Positions 23,812 through 35,278 of a stretch of 64,000 nt of DNA are shown in pieces. Both the position numbers and the translations under genes were made by a program. The notes under the pieces are model-generated. The model saw only the letters and a list, made by a program, of their open reading frames with translations. It was not told where the DNA came from and searched no databases. The stretch covers positions 10,322,482-10,386,481 of the forward strand of contig NW_020653750.1 in NCBI RefSeq assembly GCF_003589595.1, read 5' to 3'. Origin of the DNA: Hyposmocoma kahamanoa. Its lineage: Eukaryota > Arthropoda > Insecta > Lepidoptera > Cosmopterigidae. Within the stretch, counting starts at the first letter, position 1; every line of letters starts with the position of its first letter.

Positions 23812-24080
23812 TTACATCTACTTATTTGCCAAGTTTTATTCAAATCGGTTAACGGAAAGTGGGTGAAATGCAATAAACCGTAATCATCTCCTAATTTGCT
23901 ACCCATATTGGTGGAATATTTTCGTCAAATTAAAACGGGACCACTACTGAACCCCCTTTTCCAACATAAAAGAACCACCGAAAACGGTTTACAAAGGTCC
24001 GAGTAATCGTGTAATATACACACAAAATAAAAGTATAGTCGAAATGAAAACCTCTTCCTGTTTTTGAAGGTGGTTAAAAC
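23812..24080 (+). repeat. family I repeat
   Basis: 'ggaattacatctacttattt', 'ggaaagtgggtgaaatgcaa' and the end 'gtttttgaaggtggttaaaa'. Confidence 0.6.
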
Positions 24081-24144
24081 TAACATCGTTTCTAATTTGT
24101 TAGCTGGACTTTTTTGTTGTCTGAAATTAGTTTTTTTTATGATA

Positions 24145-24415
24145 GTGACGGGACGAACAAATTGTGGGCCTGTGCGCGCCCATAGAGTTGCAGTGCCACT
24201 CAGAGCTTTAAATCACAATGATCTGAGAGGCACTGCCAATGCGCCCGTCACCCTGAAACATAACAAGTCCCATGTGGCTGTAATTTCACCAGCACTCTTA
24301 CCCTTCAAAACCGGAACGCAGTAATGCTCACACTATTCCTGGGCGACAGAAATAGGTAAGGTGGCAGTACTTCCTGAACGAACTTTTCCACGAGGTGCTC
24401 TACTGCTACTAAAGT
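24145..24415 (-). repeat. 270-bp repeat family B
   Basis: Reverse copy 'gtgacgggacgaacaaattg' to 'aggtgctctactgctactaa'. Confidence 0.75.
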
Positions 24416-24794
24416 TTATCAATATTTAAAAAAAATTGCATGATTTCCTGTTATGGTATACAAATTTTGTTACCGGAAGGTTTATTTTCTAAATCAACTA
24501 AATTTACAATTGCATAAATCCTTTTAGCAATTATTGTTACGATTCTAACCTTTATAACAACTAGTTACGTATACATTATTTATGTTACATTATATCTGGT
24601 TATCACTAGGTCTAAGACAAGTGTACAATGCCAGTTTGAAGGCTACTGTGGTGCGCAAAACATTGAGGTGGGGCTGATCAAATGAATAATTTAAACACGT
24701 GCTCAACGGCCCACTTATAATAAGTGAGAGTTGTATATTTATGCATGTATTGAATGTGTATTATGTAAAACTAATATCGTCGTTATTTAAACGT

Positions 24795-25205
24795 TATTTA
24801 CCAAGTTTCATTTAAGTTAGTTATCGGAAAGTGGGTGAAATCCAATAAAACGGATTCAAAAATTTGGAAACGGGAATAAACGCGTTCACATACGAATAGG
24901 TAATTTTCATGTGCTGACCACGTGACCACGGCCAATGCAACCTGACCGAAACGTCGGGAAATTAGGTAGGTGGGATGAATACGCAATGAAACGCGATAGT
25001 TTAAAGGTATATATAAACCGGATTCATCCTCTAGTTATATTAGTGGAATATTTTCTTCAAATTTGAACGGGACCATTACTAAGGTAACCTCTTTTCAAAA
25101 GGATGAATGAAGATTCATCGAAATCGATTCACAAATGCCACTCGAATTCAACAAACAAACAACAGTCGAATTGAGACATTCCTCCTTTTTTTGAGGTCTA
25201 TTGAA
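24795..25205 (+). repeat. family I repeat interrupted by a younger insertion
   Basis: 'ggaaagtgggtgaaatccaa' on the left and 'attcatcgaaatcgattcac' on the right belong to one family I copy; 24866-25012 is inserted between them. Confidence 0.6.
24866..25012. mobile_element. short Penelope-like/related repeat nested in an older repeat
   Basis: Contains 'gaccgaaacgtcgggaaatt' after 'cgtgaccacgg', the box shared with the 23 kb and 54 kb repeats. It interrupts the repeat at 24795-25205, which resumes with a near-duplicated 'cggattca' on each side. Confidence 0.5.
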
Positions 25206-25822
25206 AAGTGTGTATTTTTGGTGTAATAAGTAATTAAATTAGAGGTTTCGGAAAAAAAACCGATACCCGATAAATTTGGATTCCAATTTCGTCTAATCTC
25301 ATTGAATGGCTCGTCGCATTGTGTCAAATGTATTTTTAAGACGGATTTAGTAAGTGCTCTTCACTTTAGATAAATTATTCATAGAAACGTACAAAAACTA
25401 CTGTTTGCCATTCAAAAAATGACAAAATGTGACTTAGCGGTTTTTGTTCCGAAGCTTCTGTCAAAATACTGGCAACTTCGTTGATCAATGAGTCAACTTT
25501 ATAGCCTGTAAACATTGACTTACAATTTTATGGACGTCGGGTCCGCGCTAAAAAGTGTCCGCACTTGTAAGGCGCTAAAATCGTATACAGAGCGCTACCT
25601 CCGCTTTAGTCTTCATTTGTTCTACTGACAGCGCGATACTGCGATGACATTACAATTTAAATTTCGAATAGGTTGACTTGGGACATTTTTTTCGTGGTTT
25701 TTGTATTAGACCCGTCGTCCATTTATTTGTAAGTTAATGCCTGTAAAATTGTTCTAAGACAACTGTTAGCCGAGTAGCGCATTTCGAAATGCAGTACAAA
25801 CAATTTTATTCTCTATTTCCAG
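25206..25822. other. upstream region of the dimm coding exons
   Basis: Repeat-free and less AT-biased from 25540. It ends in the acceptor tract before the first coding exon, so it is probably the end of a 5' UTR intron. A direct promoter cannot be excluded. Confidence 0.35.
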
Positions 25823-25827
25823 GCAAG

Positions 25828-28800
25828 ATGATGCCCACTTGGGCAAACGAGGAAAGCACTGGCTCAGAGGAAGAATTCCCTCTTCTGATGCCAGAGTTGC
25901 TTCCCCAAGATGATCTTCTTGAGGGCACTTACGAGAATGAATTTCCTGTGAAGAATTTCCTTAACGAATCAAACTCTGTAAAAAATTATTTCAAAGAAGA
26001 CATAGGGGATATTGAAGAAGATTTAAAAAAGATTCAGGAAATACCTGAAAGAATGAACGAGGCTGCTGATGGTAAGTTAACATTTTATTAAGTAAGTATT
26101 AAACTAGGACAAAACTCTAGGAAGCAGTGCCAATAAAAAAAAAGTTTTCATAGTTGGCAATAACTAGAATGTCAATTCGATGGTATAATTTTTTAATTGA
26201 TCCATGTTTTCAAAATGGCCACCGTAAATTTATAACGATTTTCTACGGACAGACACCAGAAAATGTAACTATTGAGGAAAAATTACAAACTAAAATCTGG
26301 CAGTATGGCCAATTAGACGCCTTAGCCTGTTCTGAAGGACGAAAAATTTTATTACTATGGCCATGTGGCTGTCCAAGATATGTAGCGTCTTTGTAGCGTT
26401 AATAAGCGTCGTAAGTTATGGGTATACATAACACGATTATTTCTTATTTATTTATTGTGCATTGGCTATAAAGCCATCAGTTTAAACAAGCAACAAATAA
26501 TTAAGATATTCAAAACGTAATAGTACTCAAAGTAAAAATTAATTTGTGAAAAAACTATAAATTTTTTTTTTTCTACATAATACGAAAGGTGTTGCATTTT
26601 ATTATTTTTTCGCCTTGTTCCTGCGCCGCCCGGGGAATGCATTAAATACCATAACAGTCGTATTTGTTGGACATCTGACTATAACTAATCGTATGTGTAA
26701 ACAAACTTGAATACGCACTTTGGTGTAAATAAAGCCACATGTGATCGTACGTCAAAAAAGCGCTATTACCGTGTGAAAGTCATAGAAATATTTCGAACAC
26801 CAAAAACAAATATTTTATTGAATATAATGATATTTTTACTACCATGATATCTATGATACTAATTTGTTGTTGGTATTGATACCAAATCAGTTGGTAGAGC
26901 GATCGCCCCGGTTTGACGAAAAACTCTGTGGTTCGAGTTCAGCCGGATTGAACGAATTTTTCTTTGTGTTTGTTCAACAGTTTATCTATATTTTAGAGTT
27001 GTTAACAAGCATGGGTGAATTTAGTAAGGAGACCGAGTCAAATAGGCTTCTTACTAGGAGGAAGAACGCACGTGGTGTAATAGCAGAAAGTAAATTAATA
27101 TTGTAAAACATAGTTCAAGGTACCAAACAGCAAAAATGTTTAATAGTCCTCGTACTAAACTTAAAATAACACAGGATTCTAGTATCTTTCAAAAAGTGTC
27201 TGAAACATTTCTTGTTGGAAAAATCTTTTTGCCATGTTGATAAATTTGTTGTTGGAGGCACTTGATATTAATTTGTATTTAAACGTGATTAGGATAACTA
27301 TTTTGACATTGCATTTATTCTTTGTTTTTATTACTATTTTTCATTACTGACTTCTTAATATTGTGTTTTATGTTCGGTCTCTTTTTTTTTCTAACACAAT
27401 AACTGTTGTTAAAGAAATAAATAATTAAAAGACCTTTGTAAATTTAAGCATAAACACACGCGACTAATTTCTAAATTTTTAAACATCTTTCCTGAAAAGT
27501 CCTCATTTTGTAGATGTTGCATTATTATACCAAGGGTGCGAATTGAACAGCAAAAGTAACATAGTTTTCAAGTTTTTCAAGTTGGGTTTCGATGTTACCT
27601 AAATTCTCATTGCACAAGACGCAGTCTTCTGTCGTCCATATCAAAAAACTAAACTGCCCTTATGCAACTTGTTGGCAAACAAAGAGAATTTAAATTTCGA
27701 AAACATGGCTCTTTGTTATGTATAAGCTTAAGTTAGAAGAAAACAAAATGGAAAAATACTTAAAGTTATAAAAGTTCAAAAAACAAATGTATGACTGTGT
27801 GAATTACTATACAGTCGTCATAAAAACGTAACAGCGTCTTCATGATTAATTATAGAATGACGATATTCACAGATTTTGTCAATGAATTGGGAGTTAAAAA
27901 CTGTAATTATAATGTAGAGCTTATGCACCCTTTTGTGCAGGTATTTAATGATGGTATTATTACATTATCTACATTTTAACCTGTCGTCCTTAGTACTACC
28001 AGCAATGTTGAAGCCTTGCCCAGTCCCAAAACAGTTTAGTTTGCAAGCGGAGATTGTGTTATATTATTTTGTTGACTCCTATTTCTGTTTTGTTTATAAT
28101 AAATCCTTTGGGACAAAACGCAAAAGCGCACAAATACCCCGAGGGAGACGATCGACCTGTTCCGCTTCTGGTATGGTGATCAAATTAACCAAGTATTGGA
28201 TGTACCCGGTGGTAATATAATATTAGTTATGCGAATGATATGGTGCTGCTGTGTCCATCAACCAGTGTGATTGTAAGAATGCTGAAAATTTGTTAGGAGT
28301 ACCTATGATGAATAACAAGTTAATTGCGAGTGGCCGCTACTAACTGCCTTGCCGTTGCCTGTACACAAAATAACCTTTAAAGTGGTGACGCGTCAGCGTT
28401 GGTGATAGTACCTACAACAAACACGTGCATGTCTCTTGTAAGTTTGTTATTATTAAATTATTCTCCCGTCACCGTATAGCACGATGCAGATAAGAGCATT
28501 ACGAAAATCGCCCGGAGCCGTGCGTTCAAATCGATTAGTCTGCATTCGCGATATTACGCAAACAATTTATCAAGCGTGTAGCGGCGTCACGTAATGCCTA
28601 AGTTTCGGAGCGAACTTGTTGCACAAATCGTTCTCTCTTCGTGGCTATACTGGCGTTTGCCAATTGTTAATAGTTCGTGACAACAGGTCTATGAGCAAAA
28701 CGATGCGGGCTCTCCACGTTAAAGCGACTCACGCCTAGGGCATTGGGTAACAATGTATTTTGCATCACACTTGCTCGTAAGTAGTAGTACAACGTTCAGA

Positions 28801-31800
28801 AAACTAGGCGATATTTTTTATCATACAGCTCTAGGGCGATAAAGCGTTTTTTGTTTTATTTGTACTCTCATGCCGCCCGCTCGAAACCTCGCGGTAGACC
28901 TCGCGCCAAATTCGCATCGCAACACCCCAAATTGCAGTGGATTCACATCTTAATTATGAAAACTAATATAAATTCAGTCGGCGTGATTTCATTTATAATT
29001 TTTATAAGATACATACTCATAAATGCCAACGCTTACATGAATTTAAAACATTTTACGTTCTATTATACAAGTATGTATTTTTCTTAATTTCTTTTTTTAT
29101 TTTAATTTATTTTAAGACCAGCGGCTATATTGAAGAACAAAATCTTAAATAATGCTGGAGAGCCAATTATAGATCCTCAATAGACATACATTAAGTTGAA
29201 ATTAATGAGCCTTAAAATATAACTATATAATATTTAATAATACATTATGACAAAATCGAAACACTGATAAACAAATTACTAAGAAGACGCTTTACCGATG
29301 CAACACTAGAATTAAAAAGGTAAATATCAACCTGCTTGGACAAAACATTAAAGCTGTATGTATATAGGACGATTTTGTGAGATACCTACTTAAAAGACGA
29401 AAGTTTGTAAATAGTATATGAATAAACTATTGTCTATTTTTCCTTTTTTTCAACTTGCTCGCGAGTGTGATTACATAGGTACATTGTATTTATGACACAC
29501 GGGTAGAACTGCAATTACAAACGTCATTTCAATGTCCTTCTATTCGTAATTTTAACTGCTTCAGTGGTCTAAAACGGTGACATGCTGGACTGCCACACAG
29601 ATGTCCCGAGTTCGATTCCCGTACCGGGAGAAATATTTGTATGGCCCACATTTAATTTCTTTCGTGAGTTTGGGCGTTATTTGTGGTTGTCGATGTGTGT
29701 ATCCATGGCACTCGCGATACAGGGTTTCTCTAGTGCGGGCCTATAAGTTTGTAAAAAACCACCAACCCACACGTCGCCTTTGCGATACACTGTACTAAAA
29801 TGGACGCATTTCGATTCTGCTGTGACTTGTGAGCTTGTTAAAATAGAAACAATGTAATACCATAGGAATTGAAACTGTTTTTCCGGATTTAAATCGCGTA
29901 TATTTGTTTTTTCAAACAAACCAACGTGTCGGGCTCTTTACAGGTCCCATGGTCACGATATTAATGTGGCCTGCGGTCACGGTTGACTGAATCCGGAAAA
30001 ATAGTTTCATTTCCTATCTTTAACAATCGCGAAAACCTAAGAACTCGAAATGTAATACCATTTCAGAATTTTACGACAGTGCTGCTAGCAACAGCAATGA
30101 CTCCCACAACGACAACGAGTACAGGTTAAGAAGCCACAAAGAAAGAAAAGTAGATTCTGGGAATGAAGCTCCATATTCTGTGGCTACAACTCCGTCCAAT
30201 ACAACTTCGGGGACTGGACGCCGGCGGCGTTGTGGCGGAATATCGGCGCGGGAACGCAATCTGCGCAGGCTAGAGAGCAACGAAAGAGAACGAATGCGTA
30301 TGCATTCTTTGAATAGAGCATTTGAAGTAAGTACCATTTCCTTTTTTTTAATTCTAACAACCTCCGAAGTCCAACATCATCAACAACTTTTATGCCATTT
30401 GTCACTGCGTCCGTTACCCTCAGACGTAAGTTGACAAGTCTCATGTACCTGTAATTTCATCAACACCCTTACCCTTCAAGACCGTTGTTACCACAAACCG
30501 TTACACTTCAAGAAGTTGTTGTTTATGATGTTGGTAATTAATTAGTCCTACGAGGTTGTAAGCATTTTACAAATAACCCTGTATATTGGTTTCCGTAGGT
30601 TTTCGCGATTGTTATAAATTGGAAAAGAAATTATTTTTTTCTCGGATCTAAATTGCGTATTTGTGTTTCAAATATATTATATTTGTTTTTAAAAAACAAA
30701 ATACTTATACGCGATTTAGATCCGAAATAAATAGTATCATTTCCAAGAAAAATTATAAATTTTATTTTTGAACACGACGAAATTCATCGTAAAAAACACT
30801 TAGACTGTCCTTGATATTTGCATCAACAACAATAACAACATCAGCCCAAATACGTCTCACGTGTTTTCTCTCAGACAAACCCTCGTCGACAAGGCCATAG
30901 TGAGCCACGTTGGCTCAATACGAGTTTTTTTTTGCACGCACTCATAGCCCCGCGCTAGGGAAACCCTGTATCGCGGGTGCCACGGACACACACGTAGACA
31001 ACCACAAATTACATCCAAACTCACGAGAGAAATAAATGTATTTCGATTCCGGCCTCGCTTTTCGCCGGGTTTCCGAATGTATGTGCAAAATTATTTTAAA
31101 ATTTACCATGACCAAGGAAAACATCGTGATGAAACCTGTACGTCGAAGAAAGTTAACAACCTTCGAAAAACGTGTGAAGTCTCAAACGAATATATATATT
31201 TATACAACTGCCTCCGTGGCCCAACGGTTACCATGCTGATCTGCCACGCAGACATCCCGGTTTCGAATTTTTATGGCCTAAGTACATTTTGACGACATTA
31301 TAGCTCGAGTGGCTTTCATAACGGTTTTCATGGTGTCGCTATCTCTGTGGTCCCGGATTCGATCCCCGGTCGGGTCAGTGCAGACAAGACAAACTAACCT
31401 TTCATATTGTCTCTTGTTTCCGATTCCATAACACAAGTACTTTAGTTACTTACTTCGGGATCAGCGCAACGTATGTGATGTCGTCTAGTGTTTATTTATT
31501 TATTTCCCTTGTGAGATTGGGTGTAACTTGTGGTTTTCTGAGCGTGTGTCTGTGGCAGGGTTTCTCTAGTGCAGGGCGTGTAAATAAGTGTATGCATGTG
31601 TACGTTAATCCAAATTTTTTGTCGTTCCAGGATCTCCGACAAGTGATACCTCATATTAAGAAAGAAAAGAGAAGCTTGTCAAAGATAGAGACTTTGACCC
31701 TTGCTGTGAACTACGTAAAGGCGTTAACGAATTGCATTTTCACTATGCGGAGCGAACAACCGCGATATAAGTAAGTATTTCTTCTATTCATTTTGACGAC

Positions 31801-32415
31801 TTTTTAGCTCAACGGCTTGCACTGTGGGCACTGAACGACGAGGTCTTTTCTAGAAGGAGGAACTTTTCTAAATTGGTTCCAGTCTGGGTGTTCTGGGAAG
31901 TGCCCTACAGTGAATTCTGTTGTTACTATTCTTAGTACTAAAAGTTCCCTAGTTTTAGTTAGATCAGGCAATCGGTGTACTCGTCTAGCACATCATTATT
32001 ACTATTAAGTATATTTATTACATACTAGCTTATGCCTGCGACTTCGTTCGTAGAGATAAAACATTCCTGACGGCCGACACTGCCCCTTTTTAAGTTAATA
32101 ACGACTTCACGTATTAACAGCATGCAGTCGATCTCGGCTGCACGAAGTCCGTTCTGACTGCATGCAATTAATGTGTGAAATGTCGTTATCAACTTCATGC
32201 AATCGAGGTTTCGGGTTGCATTCCCATATCACACATGTGTTAGGTACATACCGTAGAAACTTTTAAACTATTTACATATTAACAACCGCTTAATGAAATC
32301 TTTGAAAAATTTCAGTTTCAATGATGGCGACAAGTTAGTGGAGCCTGCCTTTGTGATCAGAGACGACCGTTTGGAGGAGAACAACAACACAATCGATAGG
32401 AATAACGGGCTATGA
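25828..32415 (+). CDS. dimm: bHLH transcription factor, dimmed/Mist1 (bHLHa15) type, 4 coding exons
   Basis: Joined coding exons are 25828-26071, 30067-30326, 31631-31770 and 32316-32415. All introns are GT-AG, the phases fit, and the total is 744 nt, or 247 aa plus stop. Residues 1-81 are acidic and start [18 protein letters not shown] basic segment [20 protein letters not shown] leads into [16 protein letters not shown] (basic region and helix 1). Exon 3 supplies DLRQVIPHI, the loop, and helix 2 [19 protein letters not shown]. This pattern is characteristic of Dimmed/Mist1, E-box-binding nuclear factors that promote neuropeptidergic or secretory differentiation. The start is placed at the first ATG after a good acceptor (polypyrimidine tract, AG at 25821-25822), so a non-coding 5' exon probably lies upstream and was not found. 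Oddities are one extra residue in the HLH loop and Arg after LN in helix 1. Family assignment is firm; orthology to dimm is inferred. Confidence 0.88.
26880..26975 (+). mobile_element. tRNA-like SINE fragment in dimm intron 1
   Basis: 'agttggtagagcgatcgccc' is a clear A-box-type D arm and 'gtggttcgagttcagccg' a B-box. No cloverleaf closes, so it is not a functional tRNA gene. Confidence 0.5.
28136..28330 (+). pseudogene. short reverse transcriptase relic in dimm intron 1
   Basis: Reads [15 protein letters not shown] in one frame, then [17 protein letters not shown] in the next, then a stop. These match the start and the active-site region of the RT relic at 8.2 kb. The RT segment between them is deleted and there is a frameshift. 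Confidence 0.65.
29555..29752 (+). mobile_element. tRNA-derived SINE family A in dimm intron 1
   Basis: 'gttcgattcccgtaccggga' and 'atttctttcgtgagtttggg' identify the family. The tail is degraded. Confidence 0.75.
29860..30035. repeat. family D repeat, palindromic copy by dimm exon 2
   Basis: 'ttttccggatttaaatcgcg' on the left and 'gaatccggaaaaatagtttc' on the right are inverted. It ends about 30 bases before the exon at 30067. Confidence 0.6.
30400..30485 (-). repeat. 270-bp repeat family B, middle fragment
   Basis: Only 'cctcagacgtaagttgacaa' to 'cttacccttcaagaccg' in dimm intron 2. Confidence 0.65.
30505..30590 (-). mobile_element. terminal fragment of the inverted-end family in dimm intron 2
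   Basis: Reads 'agttgttgtttatgatgttg', then 'tagtcctacgaggttgtaag' and 'aaataaccctgta', the right-hand terminus of the family at 9700-10855. Confidence 0.55.
30590..30745. repeat. family D repeat, palindromic copy in dimm intron 2
   Basis: 'gatctaaattgcgtatttgt' and 'atacgcgatttagatccgaa' form a long inverted repeat around an AT-rich centre. Confidence 0.6.
30840..30930 (-). mobile_element. SINE family G tail fragment
   Basis: 'ccatagtgagccacgttggc' matches the end of the 40434 copy ('ccatagtccgccacactggc'). Confidence 0.45.
30934..31040 (-). mobile_element. SINE family A fragment in dimm intron 2
   Basis: Body only ('ctcatagccccgcgctaggg' to 'actcacgagagaaataaatg'), joined to another SINE family at 31041. 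Confidence 0.7.
31041..31165 (+). mobile_element. SINE family G body fragment, dimm intron 2
   Basis: 'ccatgaccaaggaaaacatc' and 'acctgtacgtcgaagaaagt' match the body of the copy at 40434. Confidence 0.5.
31207..31290 (+). mobile_element. SINE family A head fragment
   Basis: tRNA-like head 'ctgcctccgtggcccaacgg' and the beginning of the body; the rest is lost. Confidence 0.6.
31485..31600 (+). mobile_element. SINE family A body fragment next to dimm exon 3
   Basis: 'ttatttcccttgtgagattg' to 'ggtttctctagtgcagggc'. It ends about 30 bases before the exon at 31631, so it lies within the branch-point region. Confidence 0.65.
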
Positions 32416-32605
32416 CGAAGTGAGCGCCTCGCTAACAAGGCTTCGGTTTGTTATATGAAGCGGTGACTTAATGCACGGTCTGCATATAATAAGTAAAAAG
32501 ATACTGTTTGAAACTACTTTACTCTGCCCACTCTTTTCTAAACTCCTAGCATCGGAGCTATTCTGCCGTTCCTATCATAAACAACATAAAAAAATAATTT
32601 CTTTT

Positions 32606-32732
32606 TTAGTAGTGCCCCTCAGATCTTGGCAATTTAAAGCTCTGACTAGCACTGTAACTGTTAAGGACCGGCGTGTAGCTTACAATCAGGACAGGCACGA
32701 CTAGTTCGTTCCGTCACTTGAAGTTATAAAAA
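32606..32732 (+). repeat. 270-bp repeat family B, end fragment, after dimm
   Basis: 'agtgcccctcagatcttggc' to 'ttcgttccgtcacttgaagt', starting 190 bp after the dimm stop, so possibly in its 3' UTR. Confidence 0.65.
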
Positions 32733-33014
32733 AAAATCTCAAAAATTACCAAAATGCAAGGCAAAATAGGTATTTGAGTTTTATAGAAATTTACTATTGC
32801 ATTATTAACCTAATTCTTTATTATATATTCTGTGACATAATTTTTAGCTAATCAGTTCGTGCTATTAAACATTTACTTAAGGCCCCCTGATGGGACAGTC
32901 CCTCGTTCTCCGTCCGCCAAATTAAAAGACGCCTGATACGAGTGAATCTTCATACTTGATATTATCTTTTATTATGGTCGAGTGTTACTTATTTGACAGT
33001 AATTGTTTCGTGTT

Positions 33015-33410
33015 GACATTGAAAATTGAACTATTTTGTCGGATATAAATCGCAAATTTTTCTTAAAAAAGAAAAATCAAATGTTTTAGGCCCTTGCCAT
33101 TTCGCCATTTAGGCTACTTCGAGGGCTCGCGTGACGATTAAAAAAGTGATCAGCGACTCGGCGATATTTAGCCTATTTTTGAAGTTCCCCGCAGCAAGCA
33201 AAATTGTTTTCCATGATTATCAGGGATTTTATGGCTTGGGCGTATATCGGCTAGTTATCATTAATAAATTATTAATATAAGATTTCTAGTGCTTCAAACC
33301 ATACTCAAGTCCTGACTTGAGCATTGAGTAGAGTTCTGGAATACGACCTGAGGGTCGGATTAATAGTTTCGTGGTCGGAAAATAGTTTAATTTCCATAAA
33401 TGTATGCCTT
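33015..33410. repeat. two decayed family D fragments
   Basis: 'tgaactattttgtcggatat' at 33030 and 'ggtcggaaaatagtttaatt' at 33372. Confidence 0.4.
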
Positions 33411-33983
33411 ATTTTCTCAAACTCGTATCTTATAAAGAGTGATTATTTATGAGATGACAAAACTTTCTATTTATTTTAATTTTTTTATCAATGGTGTTAA
33501 TTTGGATTTCTTTAAGAATAGGTAAAAGCCAGTGTGTGAATATGGAGAAAATGTGATGTGAAATCAGCCTGTAACATTTGTATATACAATCCGTTGGTAC
33601 ACTCCATTTTTTTCGTTTCAGTAACTTTGTGCTTTAAGATACGAGCTTGAGAAAGTATGGCGATGAAATCGTTTACTTTCATGTTTCGTTTAGGCATTCG
33701 GAACTTAAAATGATGTTGTCTTATAAATTATGACCTTACGTAATATACTTACATATTTATGTATAACAATAATTTGTATAACGTATACCTGGCGGGACAT
33801 TTATCTGACGTGTCGAGTCGTGACGCGTCATAACGCTATTACCTATACACACAACACAAGCCGTCACGTCAGATTGCGACACACTAATGTAAATATACCT
33901 AACCGTATTAAATGTATAAAACCGATACCGTTCTGACGCGACACGACACGACACGTGAGACAAATGTAAATCCAGCTTTAAAG

Positions 33984-34100
33984 TATAGGGCCAAGAGCAC
34001 GTCAAGCATGACACTTTAGATTTAAATCCAACTCTATGCCGCTTACGATAAGAACGATCCAAAGTACAAAGTGTCAAGCTAGACGTGCTCTTGACTGTAC
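33984..34100. mobile_element. 118-bp MITE family, copy 2
   Basis: Nearly identical in sequence and orientation to 1396-1513 ('ctatgccgcttacgataaga'), with end 'cgtgctcttgactgtac'. Confidence 0.75.
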
Positions 34101-34224
34101 CATTAATCTTAATGTAAGTGTATATTAATATATAGAGACAGCAATTGTTTGTCTTAAGTAAAGTAGCAAAAAAAATCTCTCTCTCAAAATCTTGTAAACC
34201 AAATTACAAAATTTGCTCAAATAG

Positions 34225-34343
34225 GTACAGTCAAGAGCAAATCAAGTTTGACATTTTGGACTTTGGGCCGTTCTTATTGCAAGCGGCATGGAGTTAAATT
34301 TAAACATTTAGTGTCAAGCTTGACGTGCTCTTGAGCCTGTACC
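34225..34343. mobile_element. 118-bp MITE family, copy 3, inverted relative to copy 2
   Basis: 'gtacagtcaagagcaaatca' at the left, 'gacgtgctcttgagcctgta' at the right, and centre 'ttcttattgcaagcggcatg' in reverse orientation. It lies only 124 bp after copy 2. Confidence 0.75.
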
Positions 34344-34344
34344 T

Positions 34345-34450
34345 ACAAAAAATTGGTTCACAAATACCGGAGTTATCGCGTAACATACATACAAAAAAAA
34401 GAACATACAGTCGAATTGAGAACCTCCTCCTTTTTTGAAGTCGGTTAACA
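34345..34450 (+). repeat. family I repeat, 3' part
   Basis: 'ggttcacaaataccggagtt' to 'ttttttgaagtcggttaaca'; directly adjoins the MITE at 34225-34343. Confidence 0.6.
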
Positions 34451-34822
34451 AGTATTTTTTGAGTGTAGTATGGTATCATAATTTGGTATATTTTTGCTGA
34501 CCGTTCATTACGTCAAGTCCAAACTTGTGGTATAAGATACTTTATATATAAGATATTATTTTATATAAGTACGTGTAAGGAATTGACACTACGAAGTCAT
34601 AAGCATAATATGAATGAAATTAATTAGTTAGGTATTTAAGTACATTTTTATTCAATTATCTCATTGTTGTGATTGTCAATGTTATGTAATGCGTTGTGAT
34701 GTAGAAATAAATGTTATATGTGAGAGCAAGTACTTGTGTGTTCAATTTAGTAGACGCAACAATAATACCTTACAGGTTCCATTGCACTTTTACAACAATC
34801 GCCAAATCGCGTGCAAAGCGGG

Positions 34823-35270
34823 CATCGAGTATATAACCAGAAATAGATACGTAATGTCATTTAATTTGTTTGAAAACTATTCTGCCATATCATTACTGTG
34901 ACAACTGCGCTCCGATTGGCCAGCCCGAGTTCGAAACAATTGATGGGTGTCGTCAATGGGTGTCATCCTTTGTTTCACTTCAAATCGACCAGTTAACTTG
35001 AGCTTTGCTATAATGGACGAAAATTGCAAAATTACGTATTTAATGTTTAATTACCGATGAAATGTGATTCCATTTGTTTTGTAATTAGATATTTTGCTGC
35101 TTTTCCCACACCACCGAATTGAACAGCACGGCATTGTTAGAGATCTTATTAGAGATATTATCTTTATTACAATAAATACATAATATTTTTTGGCATATAC
35201 GGAGACGCAAACGAGTTACCAGGAATACATGGTCCTTATTTTGTCTCTACTTCTGGTTATATACTCGATG
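34823..35270. mobile_element. short copy of the same 8-bp-duplication MITE (448 bp)
   Basis: The same termini as 9810-10580 are flanked by a perfect 8-bp duplication AAAGCGGG (34815-34822 and 35271-35278). Left parts of the two copies align closely, including 'tataatggacgaaaattgca'; the right half of the long copy is mostly absent here. It lies between dimm and the kinase gene. Confidence 0.87.
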
Positions 35271-35278
35271 AAAGCGGG

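Larger units (their letters stand above)
26072..30066 (+). other. first coding intron of dimm
   Basis: A 4 kb intron. It holds a tRNA-like SINE fragment near 26880, an RT relic near 28136-28330, a SINE copy at 29555 and part of a palindromic repeat near 29860. The interval 28480-28770 is repeat-free and of mixed composition; see findings. Confidence 0.7.

Noticed and set aside
26880..26975. Functional tRNA gene
   Set aside because: Has D-arm and T-arm-like sequence but no acceptor stem pairing and a distorted anticodon region; SINE-derived.
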